DNA of 64,000 bases from positions 1 through 64,000 of the forward strand of contig NZ_FNIX01000013.1 in NCBI RefSeq assembly GCF_900104175.1. Direction: 5' to 3'. Below, in pieces: positions 40,658-48,361 of this stretch. Each line of letters opens with the position of its first letter. The stretch's first letter is position 1. Source of the stretch: Lentzea jiangxiensis. GTDB taxonomy: Bacteria > Actinomycetota > Actinomycetes > Mycobacteriales > Pseudonocardiaceae. Made by a program: the position numbers and the translations under genes. The notes under the pieces were generated by a model. That model did no database searches. It worked only from the letters and a program-made list of their open reading frames with translations, and was not told the DNA's origin.

Positions 40658-43246
40658 GTGACCGACTTTTGTGCGGAGGACGCGCTGGAGGCCAGGCAGC
40701 GCAACCCGCGCGAGGCCGTGGAGATGGCCCGCGCTGTCCTCCGTGCGACCACCGACCGCTCGGAACGGGCGATCGCCGAGCGCGCCATCGGCCTCGCGCT
40801 GCGGGAGATGCACGACTTCCCCGCGGCGGTGAGGCACCTGCGCCGTTCGATCAGGATCGCCACCGAGGCTTCGCTGCCCCGGTTGTCCGCCCTGGCCCAG
40901 ATGAGCCTCGCGTGGGTGCTCGCCTACACGGGCAAGCAGAAGCAGGCGCTGCGGTTGCTGGACGACGCCATGCCGTCGCTGACCGGTGCCGATTCCGTGG
41001 CGGCGTTGATGCAGCGCGGAGTTGTTTTCCACTACCTCACCCGGTACGACGACGCGCAGCGCGACTACACGGCGGCCATCGCCGGTGCACGGCGTGTGGG
41101 CGACCAGCTCGTCGAAGCGCGCGCTCTCAACAACCGCGGCCTCGTGCGCGCGTACGTGGGGAACATGCGTGAGGCGTCGGCCGACTTCGCCCTGGCCGCT
41201 TCGTTGCTGGGGGAGCTGGGGCAGGAGCTCGGCGTCGCCGACGTCAACTGGAACGCCGGCATCATGGCGACGCGGGGCGGGGACGTCCCGGCCGCGCTGT
41301 CGCTGTTCGACCGGGCCGAGGAGGTCTACCGCCGCCTCGACGTGGTGCGCCCGGTGCTCCTGGTGAACCGCCTGGAGCTGCTCGTCTCGGTGCCGCTGCT
41401 CGACGAGGCCCGTGCCGCCGCCGACCGCGCGATCACCGAGCTCAAGGCGTTGAAGAACCCGCTGGGCGTCTCGGAGGCCCTGTACTTCCGCGCCCGCATC
41501 GCGTTGCTGGACGACGACCCCGACGCGGCCAACTCCTTCGCCGCCGAGGCGCGCCGCCGGTTCCGCCGCGAGCAACGCCTGCTGTGGGCGGCCGGCGCCC
41601 GCTACCTGGAACTGCACGCGGCGGTGCTGCGCGGCGACCGCTCCCGTCCGTTGCGGCTGGCGTTGTCGCGGGTGGCGGCCGAGCTGGACGCGGTGGACTG
41701 GCGGCTGCCCGCCCTGGAAGCGCGCATCGACGCCGGTCTGGTCGCCGCCGATCTCGGCCACCGCGCCCGCGCCGTCGCCGAGCTGTCCGCGGCCGCTTCG
41801 GCGCGCCGGCGCGGCCCGGCCGGGCTGCGGGTGCGCGGCTGGTACGCGGAGGCGTTGCGGCGCAAGCTTTCCGGCGACGTGCGCGGCACCTCGTCGGCTT
41901 TGCGGCGGGGTATCGGGCTGCTCGACGAGTACCGGGTGTCGCTGGGCGCGGCCGAGCTGCGCGCGTCAACGGGCGTGCAGGGCCAAGCGCTGGCGCTGGA
42001 GGGCCTGCGGCTGGCCGTCGCCTCCGGCAACGCGGCTCGGGTGCTGTCGTGGACCGAGAGCTGGCGCGCCGGCGCGCTGCGGATGAAGTCCGTGTCGCCG
42101 CCCGACGACCCGCGCCTGGAGGACGCGCTGGCGTCGTTGCGCGCGATGTCCGCCGACGTCGAGTCCGCCGTGCTGGCCGGGAAGCCCGCGGGCTCGTTGC
42201 GCGGTCAGCTCGTGCGGGCCGAGCAGCGCGTGCGCGACCTGACCCGGCAGATGTCCGGTGAGGTCTCGGTCTTCAAGCCGCCGTCGGTCGCGGCACTGGG
42301 GTCGGCTCTCGGGTCGTCGGCGCTGATCGAGTTCGTGGAGTACGACGGTGAGCTGATGGCCGTGGTGCTCGCCGGCGGTCGCGCCTCGCTGCACCCGCTG
42401 GGGCCGGTGGAGGGGGTGGTGCGCGAGATCCGGTTGCTGCGCTTCGCCCTGCACAGGCTGGTGACGCTGCCCCCGGCGCTGCCGAACCTGGCGGTGGCCC
42501 GCTCGTCGGCTTCCCACGCCGCCTCCCTGCTGGCGCGGCGGCTGCTCGGCCCGTTGGCGCGGCGGATCGACGGGCGGCCCCTGGTGGTCGTGCCGACCGG
42601 TGCCCTGAACAGCCTGCCGTGGGCCGTCCTGAACCGGCAGGTGACCGTCGCGCCGTCCGCCTCGGTGTGGCTGCGGGCGTGCTCCGTGGCGGACGCCTCG
42701 GGCGAGGCCGTGCTGGCCGCCGGCCCGCGCATGGCCGCCGCTCCGGCCGAGATCAAGGCCATCAGCGCGCACGTGCCGGGCCGCGTCCTGGTGGAGTCCG
42801 GGGCGACCGTCGGCGCGGTTTCGTCCGCAATGGACGGTGCCGCCCTGGCGCACATCGCCGCGCACGGCTCGTTCCGCGTCGACAACCCGCTGTTCTCGGC
42901 TCTGGAACTGGCCGACGGCCCGTTGACCGTCTACGACATCGAACGGTTGCGCCGCCCGCCGACCAGGGTGGTGCTGTCGGCCTGCGACACGGGGCAGTCC
43001 GCCGTCCGGCCCGGCGACGAGCTGATGGGGTTCACGGCGGCGCTGCTCGGGCTGGGCACGCGGACGCTGATCGCTCCGGTCGTTCCCGTGCCGACCGACG
43101 GGACCGCGCCGGTGATGGTGGAGCTGCACCGGAAGCTGGCGGCGGGGACGGCTCCGGCCGAGGCGTTGGCCGAGGTGCAGCGGGCTGCCGCGGACGATGC
43201 CGCTTATGCGGCGGCTGTGGGATTCGTGTGCTTCGGGGCGGGTTAG
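40658..43246 (+). CDS. TPR-CHAT caspase-like protease
   Basis: 862 aa. Residues 1 to about 480 are tandem helical TPR-like repeats (AIAERAIGLALREMHDFPAA, ALNNRGLVRAYVGNMREASA, DVNWNAGIMATRGGDVPAAL). A linker leads to a C-terminal CHAT domain from about 560. The caspase-type dyad is present: His near 736 in AALAHIAAHGSFRVDNPLFS and Cys near 776 in RVVLSACDTGQSAVRPGDEL, with ELMGFTAALLGLGTRTLIAP after it. CHAT proteases are known effectors in CRISPR (Craspase) and other stress or death systems. No transmembrane segment or signal is visible. Divergent from S8-sigma-small protein genes. Start GTG 40658 is supported by the promoter. Confidence 0.93.
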   Translation: MTDFCAEDALEARQRNPREAVEMARAVLRATTDRSERAIAERAIGLALREMHDFPAAVRHLRRSIRIATEASLPRLSALAQMSLAWVLAYTGKQKQALRLLDDAMPSLTGADSVAALMQRGVVFHYLTRYDDAQRDYTAAIAGARRVGDQLVEARALNNRGLVRAYVGNMREASADFALAASLLGELGQELGVADVNWNAGIMATRGGDVPAALSLFDRAEEVYRRLDVVRPVLLVNRLELLVSVPLLDEARAAADRAITELKALKNPLGVSEALYFRARIALLDDDPDAANSFAAEARRRFRREQRLLWAAGARYLELHAAVLRGDRSRPLRLALSRVAAELDAVDWRLPALEARIDAGLVAADLGHRARAVAELSAAASARRRGPAGLRVRGWYAEALRRKLSGDVRGTSSALRRGIGLLDEYRVSLGAAELRASTGVQGQALALEGLRLAVASGNAARVLSWTESWRAGALRMKSVSPPDDPRLEDALASLRAMSADVESAVLAGKPAGSLRGQLVRAEQRVRDLTRQMSGEVSVFKPPSVAALGSALGSSALIEFVEYDGELMAVVLAGGRASLHPLGPVEGVVREIRLLRFALHRLVTLPPALPNLAVARSSASHAASLLARRLLGPLARRIDGRPLVVVPTGALNSLPWAVLNRQVTVAPSASVWLRACSVADASGEAVLAAGPRMAAAPAEIKAISAHVPGRVLVESGATVGAVSSAMDGAALAHIAAHGSFRVDNPLFSALELADGPLTVYDIERLRRPPTRVVLSACDTGQSAVRPGDELMGFTAALLGLGTRTLIAPVVPVPTDGTAPVMVELHRKLAAGTAPAEALAEVQRAAADDAAYAAAVGFVCFGAG

Positions 43247-43253
43247 GCCTCCG

Positions 43254-44042
43254 TCACTTCGGCGGCGGCGTCTTGTGCAGCGCCAGCGCGCTGGCACCCG
43301 AACACCCGAGCTCGCCGGGCTGCGTCTGCACGCGCGGCGGGTACCAGGCGGCGACCGTTCCGTCCGCGAGGCGCACGCCCGCGAGGCACGAGCCGCCGCC
43401 CTTCGCGATGACGCCGACGTTGCCGTCCTTGACGAACGCGTCGAGGTGCGGGGTGACCCAGGGGAGCCCCGTCTGCTCGTCCACCGGCACGGGCGGGAGC
43501 TTCGCGCGCAACGCCGCGAGCACCTCGTCCTTCGTCGGTGCGGCCGGTAGCTCGGTGAGGATCGTCCTGAGGGCGTCCGGGTAGGCGGGTGGCACGCCGG
43601 TCTTCTGCGCGGGTGGCGGGACGATCGGCTGCGCGCCGGCGGGGCAGTGGACGCGGTCGGGGCCGCCGCCGGTGACGCCGTGGTAGGTGAAGTCGGCTCG
43701 GTAGCACGCCGTCACGGGGTCCTCCTCCCAGAGCCGCCAGGGTTGGTGGGACTCGGAGGTGCCGGGGTCGAAGACGCGGAACAGCAGGCTGGCGCGGACC
43801 TCCGCGGCGTCGTTCGTCGGGCTGTCGGTGATCTCCAGGACGGCGAAGTACTTCGGGTCGCCGTTGCCCTCCAGCGCCGCGCGGGCGTAGGCGTTCGCGT
43901 CGGCGCCCACCGGGTAGCCGATGCGTTCGGCGACCTTCCTGGCTTTCTCGTCGGTGGTGCTGTTGCCGTCGGGGCGGGTGACGACGTACGCCGTCACGCC
44001 GAGCACCGCGACCAGCAGAAGAACGGCCCCCCATGCCTTCAT
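43254..44042 (-). CDS. membrane-anchored hypothetical protein
   Basis: 262 aa, not recognised. A single N-terminal hydrophobic segment (AWGAVLLLVAVLGVTAYVV) acts as an uncleaved anchor or signal. The rest is polar and extracytoplasmic, with VAERIGYPVGADANAYARAA, DPVTACYRADFTYHGVTGGG and GGGSCLAGVRLADGTVAAWY. Four cysteines in the exported part could form disulphides. ATG 44042. It is convergent with the CHAT gene (7 bases apart) but has no evident link to it. Function unknown. Confidence 0.75.
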   Translation of the reverse strand: MKAWGAVLLLVAVLGVTAYVVTRPDGNSTTDEKARKVAERIGYPVGADANAYARAALEGNGDPKYFAVLEITDSPTNDAAEVRASLLFRVFDPGTSESHQPWRLWEEDPVTACYRADFTYHGVTGGGPDRVHCPAGAQPIVPPPAQKTGVPPAYPDALRTILTELPAAPTKDEVLAALRAKLPPVPVDEQTGLPWVTPHLDAFVKDGNVGVIAKGGGSCLAGVRLADGTVAAWYPPRVQTQPGELGCSGASALALHKTPPPK

Positions 44043-44221
44043 GGCCCCGACGGTAGTGGTGTGGCCGCCGCGGGGGTAGGAGCAGTTGTACTCAGGTCGC
44101 TCCGGGACGTCAGCGTTTCGCTTGGGGGCGCCGTCGAGGACGCCTTCACCCGGAGGAACGCCGCGCGCTGGCCGAGCGGGTCCGGGCCGTGCTGCCGGAC
44201 GCGGGCGGCACGATCACGCAC

Positions 44222-44274
44222 CAGCACTGCGGCGGGGCCGCGCGAAGGCCGCGCCCGGCCCCGCCGCAGTGCTG
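44222..44274 (-). terminator. 19-bp stem-loop downstream of yggT
   Basis: CAGCACTGCGGCGGGGCCG (44222-44240) pairs perfectly with 44256-44274 around a 15-base loop, 13 bases past the minus-strand stop at 44288. The DNA between 44043 and 44221 has no intact gene; a short frame at about 44150-44240 reads EERRALAERVRAVLPDAGGT and looks like a gene remnant. Confidence 0.8.
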
Positions 44275-44287
44275 AACCCCGGAATCC

Positions 44288-44560
44288 TCACCACACGATC
44301 GACCTGAGGATCAGCGCCGCGATGAACACCACCGTGAACGCCAGGTCCAGCCCGAACCCGCCCAGCCGCACGGGCGGCAACACCTTGCGCACCGGTGACA
44401 GCACGGGCTCGGTGACGCCGTGCGTCACGCGGCGCACCTTCCACACCCAGTCACCCCGAGCCTGCAGCGTGACCGCCCAGTCGACGATCATCCGGCCGAT
44501 CATCACGAGGATGAACAGCGTCAGCAGCCAACCGAGGATCCAGCCGACCAAGCCGAACAA
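44288..44560 (-). CDS. YggT family membrane protein
   Basis: 90 aa. Two hydrophobic regions (FGLVGWILGWLLTLFILVMI and GFGLDLAFTVVFIAALILRS) flank a conserved YggT loop: DWAVTLQARGDWVWKVRRVT then HGVTEPVLSPVRKVLPPVRLG. In actinobacteria YggT genes usually sit near sepF and divIVA; here it is isolated. Function is unclear, possibly envelope or division. The TTG start at 44560 is chosen because AAGGAGG lies exactly 5 bases upstream; the longer ORF upstream lacks similarity and would overlap the TfoX promoter region. Confidence 0.85.
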   Translation of the reverse strand: MFGLVGWILGWLLTLFILVMIGRMIVDWAVTLQARGDWVWKVRRVTHGVTEPVLSPVRKVLPPVRLGGFGLDLAFTVVFIAALILRSIVW

Positions 44561-44644
44561 GAGGGCCTCCTTGTGTCCTGTACGTCCATGAAGCCACACG
44601 AAACTGAGAGGCGCCTGGCAACTCGCTGAGACAGTATTCAGCGC

Positions 44645-44974
44645 ATGGCGTACGACGAGGGCCTGGCCCACCGCCTGGGGGAGTCGCTGGGCGACCTCCC
44701 GGACCTGAGCACGAAGAAGATGTTCGGCAGCCTCGTGTTCATGTGGCGCGGGAACATGCTGGTCGGAGCCCTGGGTTCCGACCTGATCGCGCGCGTCGGA
44801 CCGGAGGCGCAGGCCGACGCGCTGGCGCAGCCGGGTGCCCGCGTCTTCGACTTCACCGGACGGCCGATGAACGGCTGGGTGGTCGTGGACGGTGAGGCGG
44901 TGGCGGAGGACGAGGCGCTGGAGGAGTGGATCGGCCGGTGCCGCGAGTTCGTGGAAGCGCTACCGCCGAAGTGA
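44645..44974 (+). CDS. TfoX/Sxy N-terminal domain protein
   Basis: 109 aa. The TfoX-N fold is recognised from DLSTKKMFGSLVFMWRGNML, VGALGSDLIARVGPEAQADA and DFTGRPMNGWVVVDGEAVAE, ending in a helix LEEWIGRCREFVEALPPK. Stand-alone TfoX-N proteins are common in actinobacteria and are not competence regulators in any demonstrated way. ATG start as tracked; the gene is divergent from yggT with an 84-base gap. Confidence 0.88.
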   Translation: MAYDEGLAHRLGESLGDLPDLSTKKMFGSLVFMWRGNMLVGALGSDLIARVGPEAQADALAQPGARVFDFTGRPMNGWVVVDGEAVAEDEALEEWIGRCREFVEALPPK

Positions 44975-45210
44975 GCCGGCCGGACGAGGTCCGCGCGGCG
45001 TTGGACGGGTGGCCTCGCCCGGCACCGCGCCGACGCGCGCCATCGGCGCGGCCGGGAGCAGGAGTGTCCACAAAGGTCACGCCGACCGGGCCGCGGCGTC
45101 CCGGACGAGCCCGGCTTGCCGTACCGGTGGAGCCGCCGGCCTGGAGGTCCACCGCCCGAGCGGCACGCCGATGACGGTGAAGTCGTTCAGGACGAAGTAG
45201 CTTGGGGCGC
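44975..45210. other. 236-base stretch without a convincing gene
   Basis: A short frame 44971-45174 starts with a GTGA overlap to the TfoX gene (VSRPDEVRAALDGWPRPAP) but soon becomes Arg/Pro-rich. Another frame ends PSGTPMTVKSFRTK at 45200. Neither looks like a complete protein; they may be decayed coding sequence. Confidence 0.35.
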
Positions 45211-45657
45211 ATGACTTCCGCTGAGGACATGCTGGCCGTCGCCGTCGAAGAGGCCCGGACGGGACTCGCCGAGGGCGGGATCCCCATCGGTGCGGCGCTC
45301 TTCGACGGCGACGGCCGTCTGCTGGGCCGGGGCCACAACCGCCGCGTGCAGGACGGCGACGCCTCCATGCACGCGGAGACCTCGGCCTTCCGCAACGCCG
45401 GGCGCCAGCGCGGCTACCGCGGCACGACCATGGTCACGACCCTGTCGCCGTGCTGGTACTGCAGCGGCCTGGTCCGCCAGTTCGGCATCTCGAACGTGCT
45501 GATCGGCGAGGCCACGACGTTCCACGGCGGTCACGACTGGCTCGCCGGGCACGGCGTCGGCATCACCGTCGTCGAGGACCCCGCGCTGATCGAGCTGATG
45601 ACGGCGTTCATCGCCGAACGCCCCGAGCTCTGGTACGAGGACATCGGCCGGGATTAG
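45211..45657 (+). CDS. nucleoside/cytosine deaminase-like protein
   Basis: 148 aa. The CDA-fold zinc motifs are present: DASMHAETSAFRNAGRQRGY (HAE) and TLSPCWYCSGLVRQFGISNV (PCxxC). GGIPIGAALFDGDGRLLGRG forms the substrate-binding start. The closing region DPALIELMTAFIAERPELWY and YEDIG resemble yeast-type cytosine deaminase, which converts cytosine to uracil. ATG 45211 is preferred over TTG 45202. It is a pyrimidine-salvage enzyme or a related amidohydrolase; the exact substrate is uncertain. Confidence 0.87.
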   Translation: MTSAEDMLAVAVEEARTGLAEGGIPIGAALFDGDGRLLGRGHNRRVQDGDASMHAETSAFRNAGRQRGYRGTTMVTTLSPCWYCSGLVRQFGISNVLIGEATTFHGGHDWLAGHGVGITVVEDPALIELMTAFIAERPELWYEDIGRD

Positions 45658-45666
45658 CGTGGAGGC

Positions 45667-46077
45667 ATGGCTTCTGTGCTGATCGCCGGTGCGGACCCCG
45701 GCGGGCTGGCCGGTCTGCTGGAGCAGTCCGGCCACACGGTCCGGGTCGCGCCGCTCGACGCCGCCCCCGATGAGCCGGTGGCGGTGGCGGGGGAGTCGGA
45801 CGAGCTGGACGTGCTGGTCAACACCGCGGGCCTCGCGCCGGAGACGTTCCAGGCGAAGGTCGCGGGACTCGCCCGGACCCTGCAGGCCTGCCTGCCGGCG
45901 CTGGAGCGGTCCGCCGCTCCGGTGGTCGTCAACGTCAGCGACCCGGGGTCGCCGCTGTCCGAGGCGGCGGCCAGGGTGGTGGAGGTCGAGTACGCGAAGG
46001 CGTTCCCCGGGGTGCGGATCAGCACCTCCGGGGACGACGCCGCGAGCATCGTGCGGGTGGTGGGCCGGGAGCCGTAG
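45667..46077 (+). CDS. short SDR-like protein lacking catalytic residues (possible remnant)
   Basis: 136 aa. The piece reads like a shortened Rossmann dehydrogenase: VLIAGADPGGLAGLLEQSGH at the start, ELDVLVNTAGLAPETFQAKV with an N-[N/T]-A-G motif, PVVVNVSDPGSPLSEAA where VNVSS is expected, and AKAFPGVRISTSGDD. The glycine motif is altered (no GxxxGxG), the YxxxK catalytic pair is missing, and length is about half of a normal short-chain dehydrogenase. Codon use still looks coding. It is either a non-catalytic derivative or a decaying gene. Confidence 0.6.
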   Translation: MASVLIAGADPGGLAGLLEQSGHTVRVAPLDAAPDEPVAVAGESDELDVLVNTAGLAPETFQAKVAGLARTLQACLPALERSAAPVVVNVSDPGSPLSEAAARVVEVEYAKAFPGVRISTSGDDAASIVRVVGREP

Positions 46078-46100
46078 CGCCGGCGAGCGGTCAGCCGGCG
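46078..46100. terminator. short hairpin between convergent genes
   Basis: CGCCGGC (46078-46084) pairs with GCCGGCG (46094-46100), loop of 9. It lies between the SDR-like and STAS genes and could act in both directions; it overlaps the last codons of the STAS gene. Confidence 0.45.
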
Positions 46101-46453
46101 TAGCGCGCGAGCGCCTCGTCCACCGAGCCGACGATCGTGAACACCGAGTCGAGCCCGGTCGCCTCGATCGGGCGCAGCGCGGCGCGCGACGACGCCACCA
46201 CGACGAACTCGACGCCGGTCTTCGTCGCGCGCTGCTGTCCCAGGACGAGCGCCTCGAGGCCCGCGGAGCCGAGGAACCGGACGCCGCCGAGGTCCACGAC
46301 GACGGCTCGCGCGCCCGCCACCACGTGGTTGTCCAGCGGGCCGGTGAGCTCGCTGCTGGACGTGGTGTCGAGCTCACCTGAGACGTGCAGCACGACGACG
46401 TCCTGAGTGGTCCGGTCGGCGACCACGGTGGCCAGAGCGGTGGGGTCGGGCAC
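46091..46453 (-). CDS. STAS-domain anti-sigma factor antagonist
   Basis: 120 aa single STAS domain: VVVLHVSGELDTTSSSELTG, ARAVVVDLGGVRFLGSAGLE and GVEFVVVASSRAALRPIEAT. The phosphorylatable Ser is in the DLGGVRFLGSAGL motif. Such proteins (SpoIIAA/RsbV type) bind anti-sigma kinases to free SigB/SigF-type sigma factors. A sigma factor of that class lies 3 kb away at 49737-50456; linkage is inference. GTG 46453 is supported by AAGGGAG 5 bases upstream; an ATG at 46480 would add nine residues. Confidence 0.85.
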   Translation of the reverse strand: MPDPTALATVVADRTTQDVVVLHVSGELDTTSSSELTGPLDNHVVAGARAVVVDLGGVRFLGSAGLEALVLGQQRATKTGVEFVVVASSRAALRPIEATGLDSVFTIVGSVDEALARYAG

Positions 46454-46486
46454 GCTGTCTCCCTTCAAAAGCTTCAGCACCCCACG

Positions 46487-47245
46487 TTAACAACGAGGCC
46501 CGGTGAGAGCGACCAACGCCCCCTCAGCGAGGGGGCGGCCTGCCCGCAGGGACGCGTGGACGTGCCGGGTCAGCCGGGCGTGCAGTTCGTGGCAGACGGT
46601 GAAGCCGAGGCGGACGTCCTCCGGCGGCCACTGCACGGGCAGCAGCTGCGCGAACGGGTCGCCGCCGATGGTGTCGACCGCGGTCAGGAAGCCGACCAGG
46701 GCTCCGACCAGGCGCTGGTGCAGGCCGAACAGCGACAGGGCGTTCACCAGGGCGAGGGTGGGGGCGGGCATCTCGTCGACGCCGGTGGACGGCGCGACGT
46801 CGCGCAGCGTCACCGTGAACAGCACCGAACGGGTGCGTTCGGAACGGGTGCCGTAGGCGTCGCCCTGGATGTCGCGCAGCACCGAGCGCATCTCGCGGCG
46901 CGGCTGCCAGAACGCGTGGTGCCGGCGCAGCTCCGCGCGGCCCTCGTCGGTCAGGGCGGCGGGGGTGGTCGTCCCGGTCAGCGTGCGCAGCGCCGACTCC
47001 CAGCGCTGCTCCAGCGCCGCGTGGAACTGGGCGAGCGCGGGGTGGTCCTCCCAGCCGGCGGCGACGTCGTCGAAGCCGCGCGTCCGCAGCTCGTAGCAGA
47101 CCCACAGCGAGAGCTGCAGGTCGTCGTCCGCCCACGCGTCCCTGGTGCCGCCGCTGACGAGCAGAGCGGGCCGGGGCAGGGGTGGCCGGCGCAGCTCGGC
47201 GATGAGGGCGGAGCTCATGGGGCCGCGGGGAGCGGGGAGGCGCAT
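46487..47245 (-). CDS. heme-oxygenase-like iron-containing redox enzyme family protein, short variant
   Basis: 252 aa. Segments match the actinobacterial iron-containing redox enzyme family: RGPMSSALIAELRRPPLP, DLQLSLWVCYELRTRGFDDV, REMRSVLRDIQGDAYGTRSE, and APTLALVNALSLFGLHQRLV then GALVGFLTA. It is shorter than typical members (about 330 aa, from memory); the HRSxYQLKEADPH-like middle segment that should carry metal ligands appears replaced by RRHHAFWQPRREM. So iron binding is uncertain. The ATG overlaps the last base of the ligase stop (TGATG), coupling the two genes. Confidence 0.6.
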   Translation of the reverse strand: MRLPAPRGPMSSALIAELRRPPLPRPALLVSGGTRDAWADDDLQLSLWVCYELRTRGFDDVAAGWEDHPALAQFHAALEQRWESALRTLTGTTTPAALTDEGRAELRRHHAFWQPRREMRSVLRDIQGDAYGTRSERTRSVLFTVTLRDVAPSTGVDEMPAPTLALVNALSLFGLHQRLVGALVGFLTAVDTIGGDPFAQLLPVQWPPEDVRLGFTVCHELHARLTRHVHASLRAGRPLAEGALVALTGPRC

Positions 47246-48312
47246 CAGGTTTCCTCACGCGTTCGGGCGATCAGCAGGTCCACAAGGGACTCGGGGTCCG
47301 GGCAGCGCCGTTGTCGGGCGGCGCCGCAGCCGTTGTGGCGCAGCCAGTCGATTTGCCGCTCCACAGTAGACAGTGTGCCCCGATCGCGCAGCGCGGCCCC
47401 GACGTGCTCGACGAGTGACACCGCCCGGTCGAACGCGGGGGAGAGCTTGCCGGTGTGCGGATCGGCGGCCAGTCCGTCGACCCCGTCGCGCGACGCCCGC
47501 CAGCACGCTGCCCGCAGCACGGAGTCGTCCACCCGCCGTTCGGAGGGTTCCGTCACGACGAGGGCGCGGACCAGCTCCGCGAGGACCGGGACCTCCGCCG
47601 CCAGCTGGGGGATGTCGGCGACGCGCACCTCGACCGTCGGGTGTTCGGCGGACGGCCGGACGTCCCAGTACACCATCGCCCTGTCCACCAGCGCTTCCGA
47701 GTTGATCAACGCCTGGACGGTCCGGTCGTAGTGGTCGGGCCCGTCCCAGTGCGGCGGCGGTCCGCTCACCGGCCACCGCGACCACACCATCGACCGCCAG
47801 CTCGCGTACCCGGTGTCCTCGCCGAGGTGGTACGGGGAGTTCGCGCTCAGCGCGAGCAACGTCGGCAGCCACGGGCGCAGCTTGTTCGACGCGGCGAGAG
47901 CTTCGGCCTTCGACGGGACACCGACGTGCACGTGCAGTCCGCACGCGCCTGTGCCGGCCACGAGACGGCGGTGGGAGTACTCGATCCGGTGATAGCGCGG
48001 ATCATCCGATCCGGGAGGGGGCCCGGCCTCGCCGATCGGCGGCATGCCCGTCGCCACGAGCCGGCAGCCCGCGGCGTCGGCGGCGTCGACGAGCACCCGC
48101 CTGCCCTGCCGCACCTGCTCGTCGAGCTCCTCGAACGTGGACGTGACCCCGGTGGCCACCTCGATCTGGAACGGCGTCAGCTCGCCCTGGACGTCCAGGT
48201 CACCGGGCGCGCGGGCGATCTCCCGCACCCGCGGTGCCAGCGCCACCGGACGCCGCGACTCGGGATCGACGAGGAGGAACTCCTGTTCCACGCCGACCGT
48301 GTAGTAGTTCAT
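47245..48312 (-). CDS. YbdK-type carboxylate-amine ligase (GCS2 family)
   Basis: 355 aa. The GCS2 family is recognised from YTVGVEQEFLLVDPESRRPV (catalytic Glu), VQGELTPFQIEVATGVTSTF, GTGACGLHVHVGVPSKAEAL and VMSRWPVSG-like VWSRWPVSGPPPHW. Such proteins are weak glutamate-cysteine ligases in vitro; physiological substrates are often unknown. Arg-rich C terminus. ATG 48312. It is co-transcribed with the following iron-redox-like gene, a pairing common in actinobacteria as I recall. Divergent from topoisomerase IB by 49 bases. Confidence 0.9.
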   Translation of the reverse strand: MNYYTVGVEQEFLLVDPESRRPVALAPRVREIARAPGDLDVQGELTPFQIEVATGVTSTFEELDEQVRQGRRVLVDAADAAGCRLVATGMPPIGEAGPPPGSDDPRYHRIEYSHRRLVAGTGACGLHVHVGVPSKAEALAASNKLRPWLPTLLALSANSPYHLGEDTGYASWRSMVWSRWPVSGPPPHWDGPDHYDRTVQALINSEALVDRAMVYWDVRPSAEHPTVEVRVADIPQLAAEVPVLAELVRALVVTEPSERRVDDSVLRAACWRASRDGVDGLAADPHTGKLSPAFDRAVSLVEHVGAALRDRGTLSTVERQIDWLRHNGCGAARQRRCPDPESLVDLLIARTREET

Positions 48313-48361
48313 CGGCGAGCGGGTACCCGCGTCTCGTGCTGATCAACCTCGGAGTGACCAC

